Positions 14,289-21,903 of a DNA stretch of 46,591 bases are shown in pieces. The stretch covers positions 1-46,591 of the forward strand of contig JACQFZ010000038.1 in assembly GCA_016199745.1 (NCBI GenBank), read 5' to 3'. The notes under the pieces are model-generated. The model searched no databases. It worked only from the letters and a program-made list of their open reading frames with translations, and was not told where the DNA came from. Within the stretch, counting starts at the first letter, position 1. Every line of letters starts with the position of its first letter. Position numbers and translations under genes: made by a program. Source of the stretch: Gammaproteobacteria bacterium (GTDB lineage Bacteria; Pseudomonadota; Gammaproteobacteria; Acidiferrobacterales; Sulfurifustaceae).

Positions 14289-14650
14289 GAAAGCACAATA
14301 GGGCGCTTCGCTGCGGCTTGGCAGTCGTGTTGTTGGTGTCATTGGCGGCGTGTACTACACGACCGTCGATTTACTCGTGGGGCGGGTACGAGAACGTCGT
14401 TTACAACACGTACAACGATCCCGGTAAGACTCCTCCGGAAGCCGCCATTGAACAGATGGAAAGAGATTACCAACGAGCGCGCGCGCAGAATAAACCGGCC
14501 CATCCCGGTTTCCACGCGCAACTTGGGTATCTTTACTATCAGGTCGGCAAAGTGGATGCGGCCCGTCAGGAGTTCGCAACGGAAAAAGCCAATTTTCCAG
14601 AATCAGCGGTATTCATGGATCGCTTGATCGCCAACCTTCAAAAAAAATGA
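14285..14650 (+). CDS. DUF4810 lipoprotein
   Basis: A 121-residue lipoprotein: LRCGLAVVLLVSLAAC ends in a lipobox, then SIYSWGGYENVVYNTYNDPG and a tetratricopeptide-like helical pair (PGFHAQLGYLYYQVGKVDAA) define the DUF4810 family. I chose GTG 14285 because it overlaps the preceding stop (GTGA) and starts a normal signal peptide; GTG 14270 is the alternative. It is the middle gene of the CsgG-DUF4810-DUF799 operon, whose products are probably an outer-membrane lipoprotein complex. Confidence 0.87.
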   Translation: MRKHNRALRCGLAVVLLVSLAACTTRPSIYSWGGYENVVYNTYNDPGKTPPEAAIEQMERDYQRARAQNKPAHPGFHAQLGYLYYQVGKVDAARQEFATEKANFPESAVFMDRLIANLQKK

Positions 14651-15318
14651 AAACACAATCACTGAAGGTGCGACTTATGCGAATGAAGGGCCTGTACGTT
14701 CTGCTTGTCGGAGGGCTCTTGGTCGGCTGCGTAACTCAGCCGACCTATGACTACACGAACTACCGTGCTCACTTCCCGCGATCGATGGTGGTGCTTCCTC
14801 CGCTGAATGAGACCACCGACGTAAGAGGTACCTATAGCTTTCTTTCCTCTATCACGCGGCCGATTGCGGAAATGGGGTATTACGTGTACCCCGTTGTGTT
14901 GGTCGATCAGTTGCTCAAGGAAAACGGCCTGCCAACCCCAGGCGAAATGCACCAGGCGCCGCTGCGTAAAATCAAAGACGTTATTGGGGCAGATAGTGTT
15001 TTGTATATAACGCTGAAAGAGTATGGAACGAAGTTTCAGCTATTGAGCAGTGTTACCAGGGTGGTGGCTAACGCTCGACTGGTTGATACCGCGACGGCAA
15101 CAACGTTGTGGGAAGGAACGCTGGCCGCTCAGGACGACGGTGGAAACAACTCAGGCGGCGGACTTGTCGGCGCCATTATAAATGCCGCCGTGAAACAAGC
15201 GCTCGATAACTCATTGGACAACGGGCGTAATGTCGCGCGTTTAGCCAATATGCAGCTAATGAATCAAAACCGAGGCCTGCTTTACGGCCCGCATCATCCC
15301 CAGTATGGGATGCCATAA
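14647..15318 (+). CDS. DUF799 (GNA1162-like) lipoprotein
   Basis: A 223-residue lipoprotein. The signal sequence MKGLYVLLVGGLLVGC ends at the lipobox. The conserved core has SMVVLPPLNETTDV, YYVYPVVLVDQLLKENGLP, IGADSVLYITLKEYG and VVANARLVDTATATTLWEG. This is the family of the neisserial surface lipoprotein GNA1162, with a TolB-N/CsgG-like alpha/beta fold. The ATGA overlap with the preceding gene shows translational coupling. ATG 14647 is followed by a second in-frame ATG near residue 11 that could equally start the signal peptide. The function is not established. Confidence 0.87.
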   Translation: MKTQSLKVRLMRMKGLYVLLVGGLLVGCVTQPTYDYTNYRAHFPRSMVVLPPLNETTDVRGTYSFLSSITRPIAEMGYYVYPVVLVDQLLKENGLPTPGEMHQAPLRKIKDVIGADSVLYITLKEYGTKFQLLSSVTRVVANARLVDTATATTLWEGTLAAQDDGGNNSGGGLVGAIINAAVKQALDNSLDNGRNVARLANMQLMNQNRGLLYGPHHPQYGMP

Positions 15319-15369
15319 GTGTCCACGGCACGCGTGATCTGACTGCCGGAGGAGTGGGGGTTCCGTTCC

Positions 15370-15554
15370 GAATGGCACTTACTTAAAGCAAAAGCCGAAG
15401 CCTATCCACCGACACTCCCTCTCCCCTTGCGGGAGAGGGCCGGGGAGAGGGGTGATATAACGTTGATAAGCGTCCCCCTCTCCCTGTCCCTCTCCCGCAA
15501 GGGGAGAGGGAACGCTGCGGTTATGGCGGCGAATCTATTAAGTAAGCGCCATTC
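15370..15554. repeat. MITE family A element, tandem copy 1
   Basis: It begins GAATGGCACTTACTTAAAG and ends TATTAAGTAAGCGCCATTC. Both flanks are GGTTCCGTTCC (15359-15369 and 15555-15565). The interior includes the gagagggccggggagagggg core and TGATATAACGTTGATAAG. Confidence 0.88.
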
Positions 15555-15565
15555 GGTTCCGTTCC

Positions 15566-15855
15566 GAATGGCACTTACTTAAGCAAAAACCGAAACGTAT
15601 CAGCCGCCACTCCCTCCCCCTCAGGGGGGTGAGGCGGAGCTTTCGCGAGTGTCCAGTGGACACTCGCGCCGCCGAACGGGCGCACGAGATTTTCGTGCGC
15701 ACTGGGCGGGAACAGCCGGGGTGGGGGTGGGTTTTTTTGCAGTAGCGATCACAACCCACCCCCATCCTGTCCTTCCCCCTGAAGGGGAAGGGACCTGCTA
15801 ATAAGTTCGGGGTCGGTCAGTTTAGTAACATAGTCGAGTTAAGTAAGTGCCATTC
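15566..15855. repeat. MITE family A element, tandem copy 2
   Basis: It starts directly after the second GGTTCCGTTCC with GAATGGCACTTACTTAAG and ends TTAAGTAAGTGCCATTC, followed by a third GGTTCCGTTCC (15856-15866). The interior differs from copy 1: it carries the double-hairpin module (15631-15700) and GGGGTGGGGGTGGG/CCCACCCCC. Confidence 0.88.
15631..15700. other. Double-hairpin structured module, copy 3
   Basis: GGCGG (15633-15637) pairs with CCGCC (15669-15673) around CGCGAGTGTCC/GGACACTCGCG. Hairpin 2 is GCGCACG/CGTGCGC (15680-15700). Compared with copy 1, the fourth pair of hairpin 1 is flipped from C-G to G-C, a compensatory change. Confidence 0.65.
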
Positions 15856-15979
15856 GGTTCCGTTCCCTTTATTTCCGCATTACTCATCACGCCAATGACG
15901 ACCAGATCGAGATCGGCCGCTCGGCGGGCAGCGGAGCAGTCGGGTAAGTTGGAGATAACAAGAACGCCTGCGGGCGCCC

Positions 15980-16885
15980 TTATGTTTTATTGAGAATAAT
16001 TTCTGGTGCGGCGTCAACCAAACCGAGCCACGGTTCGACGCTAAACAGCGCGATAATTTCGTCGGCGACGATACGCACGCGCGCCGCACGCCGCACGTCC
16101 TCGTGCATGACGATCCAGAGTTTGCGTTTCACTGGGCACGGTTCCGATTCGACGCGGACCAATTCTGAACATTGTTGTTCGAAGTAATCCGGCAGAACGG
16201 TCACGCCAATGCCGGCGGCAACGGCCCGGAATAATGTGCTCAGGTCGTTTGTGCGCAAGCAATAACGCCGCGTACCTCTGATCTTATCGAGCCACTGTTG
16301 TTGCGGCGTGTGTTGCAGGCTGTCGTTGTAGCCGAGAAATTCCCATTGCGGAGGCGCACGCTCGGTCAGATATTGTGTGCGTGCATACAAGCTATATTGG
16401 ATCGTCGTCAGCAAACGCACCACGAGTCCGGGCGCGGTAGGGCGGCGGAAGCGCAGAGCGATTTCGGCTTCGCGCCGTGTCAGGTCCGCTTCACGCGGTT
16501 CACCCAGTAGTTCGATCTTGATATCCGGCAGGCGTTGCAGCGTGTCTCGCAGGTGCGGCGCCAGCAAATACGCCGTGAGCGCCGGCGGCGCCGAAATACG
16601 AACGACGCCGCTCAGCGTCGCCGAGCCGGCGGCGGCGCGTATCAAGGCGTGCATTTCCTCTTCGAGCCGACGTGCGTGCGGAACCAGCGCGGCGCCTTCT
16701 GCGGTGAGCGACCAGCCTTTCGGAAATCGATCGAACAGACGCACTGTCAGTTGTGCTTCGAGGGCGTCGATGCGACGGGCGACGGTCGTATGTTCGACAC
16801 CGAGTTCGCGGGCCGCGCCCGACAGCGTGCTCGCGTCGATCAGCGCCAGAAAAAACCGCAGATCGTTCCAGTCAGGTGAGTTCAT
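15980..16885 (-). CDS. LysR-family transcriptional regulator
   Basis: A 301-residue protein with an N-terminal winged HTH (WNDLRFFLALIDASTLSGAA, RELGVEHTTVARRIDALEAQ) and a periplasmic-binding-protein-like effector domain from about residue 90 (GVVRISAPPALTAYLLAPHL). It resembles the group of LysR regulators that start with 'DWNDLRFFL'. I chose ATG 16885 because homologues begin there; an in-frame ATG at 16900 adds five residues. It is divergent from a lipocalin-like gene (start 17036), the usual arrangement for a LysR target, and the perfect-armed palindrome GTGCA-N4-TGCAC lies over its own start. It probably represses itself and controls the neighbour; the inducer is unknown. Confidence 0.92.
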   Translation of the reverse strand: MNSPDWNDLRFFLALIDASTLSGAARELGVEHTTVARRIDALEAQLTVRLFDRFPKGWSLTAEGAALVPHARRLEEEMHALIRAAAGSATLSGVVRISAPPALTAYLLAPHLRDTLQRLPDIKIELLGEPREADLTRREAEIALRFRRPTAPGLVVRLLTTIQYSLYARTQYLTERAPPQWEFLGYNDSLQHTPQQQWLDKIRGTRRYCLRTNDLSTLFRAVAAGIGVTVLPDYFEQQCSELVRVESEPCPVKRKLWIVMHEDVRRAARVRIVADEIIALFSVEPWLGLVDAAPEIILNKT

Positions 16886-16886
16886 T

Positions 16887-16900
16887 GTGCAATTATGCAC
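16887..16900. promoter_or_regulatory. Palindrome at the LysR start, possible operator
   Basis: GTGCAATTATGCAC has perfect 5-bp arms (GTGCA/TGCAC) and begins one base upstream of the LysR start codon. It could be an autoregulatory binding site, but it is short and lacks a clean T-N11-A layout. Confidence 0.35.
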
Positions 16901-17035
16901 GGACTATGTGCGCGGGCCGCTAATTTAGTTAAGGATTTCCTCCGTGTATCGTTTTGTGATGAATGCGGCGTGCAGGATTGTGGATCCGACGCCGACATCA
17001 TCACTCGTAATTACATTTTTTCGCGGAGAAATATC

Positions 17036-17560
17036 ATGTGGTATTCGTATACCTGCAAACGCATTGCGTCGGTCAGCATGACCGGGACACTACTCGTTAT
17101 GGGAGCGTCGGCGATGGCGGCACCCGACCAAAGCCTCTCGTTAGAAGGCACATGGATCATGGCATCGGCCTATGAAATCCATGCTGATGGAACACGCACC
17201 ACGAACTACGGCGAGCATCCCAACGGTCTGTTAATGGTGGATCAGAACGGGCGCTACTCGATACAGATTTTCCGACCCAATAGACCCAAGTTCGTCTCCG
17301 GTATCAAGACTAGCGGTACCGCCGAGGAATATCGCGCCGCGATCCTTGGGGCCAGCACCAATACCGGGCGAGTCGTTGTTGATCCGGCTAAGCATCAACT
17401 GCTTTTTACGATCGACACGGCAGTCTTTCCCAATTGGGAGGGAACCCAACAGGTGCGCGATTACACCTTCAAAGACGGCACTTTGACCTATCAAGTGCCC
17501 GCCAGCGCATCGGGCAACGGCACGGTTGCCTATTCCATTTGGCAACGCGTACCGCAGTGA
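17036..17560 (+). CDS. Secreted lipocalin-like (Lipocalin_5) protein
   Basis: A 174-residue protein with a signal peptide (about 1-31, ending SAMAAPDQ). The mature part has LEGTWIMASAYEIHADG, NPNG-type GEHPNGLLMVDQNGRYSIQI and a final SIWQRVP strand, which match the lipocalin-like domain of the Lipocalin_5 group, often found as small secreted ligand binders. I chose ATG 17036 because GGAG lies at 17024-17027 and the upstream frame is non-conserved. It is divergent from the LysR regulator and may be its target. The ligand is unknown. Confidence 0.82.
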   Translation: MWYSYTCKRIASVSMTGTLLVMGASAMAAPDQSLSLEGTWIMASAYEIHADGTRTTNYGEHPNGLLMVDQNGRYSIQIFRPNRPKFVSGIKTSGTAEEYRAAILGASTNTGRVVVDPAKHQLLFTIDTAVFPNWEGTQQVRDYTFKDGTLTYQVPASASGNGTVAYSIWQRVPQ

Positions 17561-17667
17561 TGCGATAGCGGCGGCGGGCGGTTAAAGAAACGACATAAAG
17601 TTTTAGGTATTTCGTATAATCGACATCCGGGTGTAAAAAAAATTAACTGATATAGAGGGGGGGCGTC

Positions 17668-19080
17668 ATGCGTATTCATGAAGTGAATAAGAGCCATCTA
17701 AAATCGGCCGTGCTCGCGGTTGGTGTAACATTGCTACTCGTCGCTTGCGGAGGCGGTGGTGATGGTGACAGCGGTAGTACTAGTAGCGGCGGTGACGATG
17801 TCGCCTCCGGCCCGTCGAATACCGTCACACTCGAAGTTCGAGTTCCGCAAAGTTCCATCAACGTACTGTTCTCTTACCAAATTGGTTCCGGATCGTGGCA
17901 AACCAAAGCGCCGGTGATTGCGTCGGACGCTACCACTCACGTCGATACCTACACCTATACATTTACGGTAGGTGCTAGCGACGATCGTTACGGGATAATG
18001 GCGGTTTGCGCCAGCAGCACCGGTTCTGTCGGCGAGCTATTTCAAGCGACGACGCGGGAGCTCACGCGGCGTTCGGTAAACTGTTCGGACAAGCGGACAT
18101 TTAATGGTACGGTCAAAGCCAACAACGTTAGCTATCCAACATTTGTTGGGCTCGATTTGTTTGGCGTAACTTCTCTTAGCGCGGATCACCACAGCTACAC
18201 ATTCGATGCCATTGGCCTAATTCCAGGCCGGCATGTGCTCGCCGCGACCAATTGGTCGAGCGGCTTCAGCAGTGCGCCGACTGTCTACATAAACAGAAAC
18301 GTAACGATTGATGGCGCGACGGTGAGCCTGCCGGAGATCGACTTCGCCACCGGGGCTGTCGCCAATGGCGGCATATACACTGTTACTGCCACCGGAGCGC
18401 CCGCATTCATGATGAATACAGGCGGCGGTGTTCGTCTCGGTGCGACGCCCCAGGTTCTTAGCATCGGCAACGCGGCAGTCAATACCGGCAGCGCCAGTAA
18501 CGTTTACTACGCGTTGGACAGTCGCCAACTTCAAGCGGACGATCGCTATAACCAAGTCGCTGCGCAATGGGATCAGACCGGCAGTGATGTACGCCAAGGA
18601 TTCAACTATTCCAAAGCTCCTCGGGGCTACGACTTTACATTCCCGGCCGCTGTTGCGCCCCCAATTATGGGCGCGCCCGATTCGACATTGCAGTTTTCGT
18701 TCTCACCCTATAGTCCCGGCGGCGCCGATCAAGTGGCGACGAGTTATCGCTTCATAATGGCGAATCTCGATGCGAGCGTTAACAGCAGTTTTACGGTTTA
18801 TCTCACGCGCGGTTGGCTCGGCCCGGTCGATCCGCACACGAATGTGCATGTCTATTCGTTTCCGGATTTCGCCTGGTTAACCGGATGGAACAGTAGCCGG
18901 TTCACGCCGCGCAATCCGAAGTCAACGGATGTGTATGGCGTCCACTACCGTGACTTTTTTGAGGCCGACAGCGCCGCGACCGTCGTGAATCCTTTCGACC
19001 TCGTCGAAGGTTTCAATAACGGCGACACGCCAATCACCGAAGGCGCGTGGTCGGTTGCGTCGCGATCGGGCCCGTTTTGA
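17668..19080 (+). CDS. Large lipoprotein of unknown function
   Basis: A 470-residue protein. HLKSAVLAVGVTLLLVAC is a lipoprotein signal ending in a lipobox, followed by a Gly/Ser/Asp-rich spacer (GGGGDGDSGSTSSGG) typical of exposed outer-membrane lipoproteins. The rest is beta-rich with many Thr/Ser/Asn residues (TYTYTFTVGASDDRYGIMAV; YRFIMANLDASVNSSFTVYL) and no motif I recognise. The ATG is preceded by GAGGGGGGG. It is a single gene, followed at 19106-19133 by a hairpin (CCGCTCG/CGAGCGG) and then by the 3' end of an intron on the other strand. Two other lipoproteins with the same Gly-rich start lie at 30713 and 32098. Confidence 0.82.
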   Translation: MRIHEVNKSHLKSAVLAVGVTLLLVACGGGGDGDSGSTSSGGDDVASGPSNTVTLEVRVPQSSINVLFSYQIGSGSWQTKAPVIASDATTHVDTYTYTFTVGASDDRYGIMAVCASSTGSVGELFQATTRELTRRSVNCSDKRTFNGTVKANNVSYPTFVGLDLFGVTSLSADHHSYTFDAIGLIPGRHVLAATNWSSGFSSAPTVYINRNVTIDGATVSLPEIDFATGAVANGGIYTVTATGAPAFMMNTGGGVRLGATPQVLSIGNAAVNTGSASNVYYALDSRQLQADDRYNQVAAQWDQTGSDVRQGFNYSKAPRGYDFTFPAAVAPPIMGAPDSTLQFSFSPYSPGGADQVATSYRFIMANLDASVNSSFTVYLTRGWLGPVDPHTNVHVYSFPDFAWLTGWNSSRFTPRNPKSTDVYGVHYRDFFEADSAATVVNPFDLVEGFNNGDTPITEGAWSVASRSGPF

Positions 19081-19197
19081 CGAAGCCCTCTTTCGCGATG
19101 TTATCCCGCTCGTATAGTTGCGTGTGCGAGCGGCTCCTGCATCTTTGTCCCATCGCTGTAAGCGCGATCGGCAATCCATGCGGCACCGCACTTTGAA

Positions 19198-19998
19198 GTC
19201 GAGTAGCCGCGGACGGTTGCCCGTCCGCAGCCCTCCAAGAACCGTGCTTGATACTTTCGCATCACACGGCTCGCATCTTACAAAGGCCAGTGATGAGCCG
19301 ACCCGGTAACTCAGCCTCGAGTGACCTTCGCAATACGCCTTCGCCGCCGTCATCCGTCTTTGTTGTCAAAGACGTTGAGGACGCACCCGCCGATACCCTG
19401 GCCGTCATTTGCTTTTCCTCACGAGGTCGGTTCCGCAAACTCTCTTGCGACGTAAGACCCGTCCGACGTGGGCGCACTTTTGTGCCGGGTGATGTTTCAA
19501 CCCGTATCCGGACCATTACCGTCTGGCGTTCGCTTCTTCGGACATCCCAAGCCCGCACCGCCATGGGTCAACCTCACGGCTGACTGTCCTCACGTCGAGG
19601 AGCGATACGGGGTTTCCACGTTCCGTGTTGTGAAGTAATGTCGGGTTAGGCGTCGGCTTTCGACCGGGAGGTGTGTGGGTCACGAAGTCATAGTGCCAAG
19701 ATGGGCTTCCCGCCTCCTCACCGTTTTGGTTCAAGCGCGATGTTCTGGCCGCTTTCGCTTGTCTAAGTTTACGATCTTTATCGCCGATTCAGATATCTTC
19801 GCCCTACCAACTCGCTCGCACTCACCCAGCTTGTGGCTACCAGGAGGGTCGTTTGCTCACGCGCGCGGCCCCACGTCTCTCGACGTTTCGTGACGTTGTC
19901 AGGGTCGCACTTTATTCAGACCCGTAGCGTCACCGGGTGACACCGGTGGTCCTCTCCGTCCTTGGGACGACAACTTCAGACACAGCCTCGTGTCGCAC
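19198..19998 (-). mobile_element. ORF-less group II intron (about 801 bp)
   Basis: On the minus strand it starts GTGCGACACGAGGCTGTGTC, fitting the group II 5' consensus GUGYG. Its first 120 bases closely resemble the intron start at 46454. Domain V is intact (19239-19272), followed by a domain VI hairpin (GGACGG/CCGTCC) and an end ...CTACTCGAC. Removing it joins AAGTAAGTGCCA to TTC, which restores the MITE terminal repeat and fixes the boundaries. No reverse transcriptase reading frame is present inside, so it would need a protein in trans to splice efficiently or move. Confidence 0.8.
19239..19272 (-). ncRNA. Group II intron domain V
   Basis: The 34-nt hairpin starts GAGCCGTGTGATGCGAAAGT and ends CACGGTTC. 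The AGC catalytic triad, the GAAA tetraloop and the two-base bulge before the closing stem are all in place, so the catalytic core looks functional. Confidence 0.88.
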
Positions 19999-20041
19999 TG
20001 GCACTTACTTAATAGATTCACCGCCATAACAGCAGCGTTCC

Positions 20042-20230
20042 CAATGGCGCTACCTTAAGTGAATATCCCCTCTCCCCGCTTGCGGGGAGAGGGCGAGGGA
20101 GAGGGGTGCGTGAAGTATCGATGGTTTTACTTTCACCCCCTCTCCCTAACCCTCTCCCCCGAAAAGCACGGGGGAGAGGGAATAAGAGGTAATGGGGCGT
20201 TACTTGAAAATCGTTAAGGTAGAGCCATTG
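20042..20230. repeat. MITE family B element nested inside a family A element
   Basis: Its ends are CAATGGCGCTACCTTAAG (20042-20059) and the inverted TTAAGGTAGAGCCATTG ending at 20230. Flanks AGCAGCGTTCC (20031-20041) and AGTAGCGTTCC (20231-20241) are an 11-bp duplication with one difference. The interrupted sequence is the GGGAACGCTGCTG part of a family A element, so the insertion order is clear. Confidence 0.85.
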
Positions 20231-20338
20231 AGTAGCGTTCCCTCTCCGGCAAGGGGAGAGGGAGTATCGGCGGATAGGCTTCGGCTTTTGTTTAAGTAAG
20301 TGCCATTCGCGCCTAGCCCCATTAGTAGTTTGGCTCCT

Positions 20339-21220
20339 TTAGTAATTCTGCATTTCCTTCGGCGCAGCTGCTGCAGACGACGATCGGGCGCCGACCACCC
20401 AGCAGGCCGCGTTGAAGCGGACTTCAGCGCCGTGCACATAGTGATTAAAGGCGGTGCGAACCGTGTCGATGACTTGGCGGCGAGTCGGTTCGTCCACCTC
20501 GTGAAGGATACGGCCGACGGGACCGAGCCGGGTTAGGTAACGGACCAGCTCCTTCTCCGGAAAGCTGCAGGCAACATCGATCGGCCGGATGTCGATCTCG
20601 GTCCAGCCGCTCTCGTCGAGTAGGCGGAGGACGCGGTTCCGGTCGGCGAAGGCAAACTGCCCCGGCGCGTCCGGCTGGCGCACGGGGATGTTCGGCAGGA
20701 GCGGTGCGGCGGCACGCTCGGCCGTCGTCATGAAAGGATTTTCCGCCGGACTCCGCCAAGCGATGAACCGTAATTCGGCGCCGTCGCTCGCGGCACGCCG
20801 CAGGTTCGCAAAGGCGCGAACGAAGTCGTCGAAGAACATGACGCCGAAGCGCGAAATGATCCTGTCGAAGCTTGCCGGCTCGAACGCGTGGATCTGCGCG
20901 TCGGCGAGGATGAAGCTAGCCGGCGTACTTTCCTGTTCGGCGCGGGCGCGCGCCGCGGCGATCATCGGCTCCGAAATGTCGATACCGATGCAGCGGCCGT
21001 TCGCGCCTAGGCGCCGCGCAACGGCGCGCGTTGTGCTGCCGGTACCGCAGCCGACGTCGAGTACTTGGCGCACAGGCCCGGCGCCGACCGCGTCGACGAG
21101 CAGATCTTCCAGCGGCTTGAACATCCGGTCTAGCAACTCCTGCGCCTCGACCCAGGCGCGACCGGCGACGCCGTTCCAAAGCGTCGTCTGCTCGTAATCG
21201 GTCTGGCGCGTAACATTCAT
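20339..21220 (-). CDS. Class I SAM-dependent methyltransferase
   Basis: A 293-residue protein. Motif I VLDVGCGTGSTT (about residues 52-63) binds S-adenosylmethionine, GIDISEPMIAAARARA is motif II, and FDRIISRFGVMFFDDF is the post-III region. The N-terminus (TRQTDYEQTTLWNGVAGRAW) is typical of a group of small-molecule methyltransferases similar to UbiE-like enzymes; the substrate is not predictable. AAAGGAGACGATC gives a good ribosome site. The gene is divergent from a MerR regulator, and its promoter carries a MerR-type operator in a 19-bp spacer (21260-21290), so it is very probably the regulator's target. Confidence 0.9.
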   Translation of the reverse strand: MNVTRQTDYEQTTLWNGVAGRAWVEAQELLDRMFKPLEDLLVDAVGAGPVRQVLDVGCGTGSTTRAVARRLGANGRCIGIDISEPMIAAARARAEQESTPASFILADAQIHAFEPASFDRIISRFGVMFFDDFVRAFANLRRAASDGAELRFIAWRSPAENPFMTTAERAAAPLLPNIPVRQPDAPGQFAFADRNRVLRLLDESGWTEIDIRPIDVACSFPEKELVRYLTRLGPVGRILHEVDEPTRRQVIDTVRTAFNHYVHGAEVRFNAACWVVGARSSSAAAAPKEMQNY

Positions 21221-21259
21221 GATCGTCTCCTTTGTTTGCTTTCAAGAATCGAGCGCTAC

Positions 21260-21290
21260 ACTATGCCACTTCAAGTCGACTTGAGGTCAA
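21260..21290 (-). promoter_or_regulatory. MerR-type promoter and operator
   Basis: Reading the minus strand: -35 TTGACC, a 19-bp spacer TCAAGTCGACTTGAAGTGG, and -10 CATAGT. The spacer holds the palindrome TCAAGTCGACTTGA (21271-21284). A long 19-bp spacer with a central dyad is the hallmark of promoters activated by DNA distortion through MerR-family proteins, and the dyad resembles the SoxR/MerR half-site CCTCAAG. Confidence 0.72.
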
Positions 21291-21294
21291 GCGA

Positions 21295-21729
21295 ATGAGC
21301 GACCTAGACATAACAGAGGTGGTGCAGCGTGCCGGCGTTACAGCCTCGACGCTGCGATTCTATGAAGAGAAGGGACTGATCGCGTCTACCGGCCGGCGCG
21401 GCCTGCGCCGGTTGTTCGATCCCGGCGTGCTGGAACGGCTGGCGTTGATTGCGCTGGGGCGCACCGCCGGCTTCTCGCTCGATCAGATTGCGCTCATGTT
21501 TGCGCCGGACGGCCGGCCGCGCATCGACCGGCAGATGCTCGCGGCCAAGGCGCAGGAGCTAGACGCGACGATCCGCAAACTAAGCGCCATGCGCGACGGC
21601 CTGCGGCACGCCGCTGCTTGCCCCGCGCGGAGCCACATGGAGTGCCCTACCTTCCGTCGCATTCTGCGGGCCACAGCGTTTCGAACGAGTAGAGCGCAAA
21701 AGAAGAAGGCGCCGCCACCGCGGAACTAG
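21295..21729 (+). CDS. MerR-family transcriptional regulator
   Basis: A 144-residue protein. The N-terminal HTH reads ITEVVQRAGVTASTLRFYEE followed by KGLIAS, the MerR signature. RRLFDPGVLERLALIALGRT and the long helix RQMLAAKAQELDATIRKLSA form the dimerisation region. A C-terminal pair of cysteines (HAAACPARSHMECPTF) could bind a metal or sense redox state. It lacks the SoxR iron-sulfur cluster motif (four clustered Cys), so SoxR itself is unlikely despite the SoxR-like operator. I chose ATG 21295 because it lies 74 bases from the divergent methyltransferase start and the alternative upstream start adds non-conserved residues. It probably controls the methyltransferase and itself. Confidence 0.88.
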   Translation: MSDLDITEVVQRAGVTASTLRFYEEKGLIASTGRRGLRRLFDPGVLERLALIALGRTAGFSLDQIALMFAPDGRPRIDRQMLAAKAQELDATIRKLSAMRDGLRHAAACPARSHMECPTFRRILRATAFRTSRAQKKKAPPPRN

Positions 21730-21903
21730 TTCCAGAAGTGGCAAGTGATGATGTTAGCGATGGCGACTGGTGGGTGACGCAACCGGAGGGTTACGGAGAT
21801 GCGATGCACGAACGACATCGTGATCAGAATACCGATAGTGATTAGCTTTCTGTCGCAATTTCGCACCGGCTTTTTGCCGGCGCGAAAGCGAAACGGGCAT
21901 TAA

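Larger units (their letters stand above)
19195..20308. repeat. MITE family A element split by an intron and a nested element
   Basis: The right end is TTTAAGTAAGTGCCATTC (20291-20308). The left end is split: GAA at 19195-19197 and TGGCACTTACTTAA from 19999, separated by a group II intron on the other strand. A family-B element is nested at 20042-20230. The flanks do not show a matching 11-bp duplication. Confidence 0.75.

Noticed and set aside
19262-19893. Frames of 60-110 codons inside the intron
   Set aside because: None shows reverse transcriptase or maturase motifs; they lie in ribozyme sequence.
21268-21287. SoxR as the identity of the MerR-family gene, based on its operator
   Set aside because: The operator resembles the SoxR site, but the protein lacks the four-Cys iron-sulfur motif; only the broader MerR family is supported.
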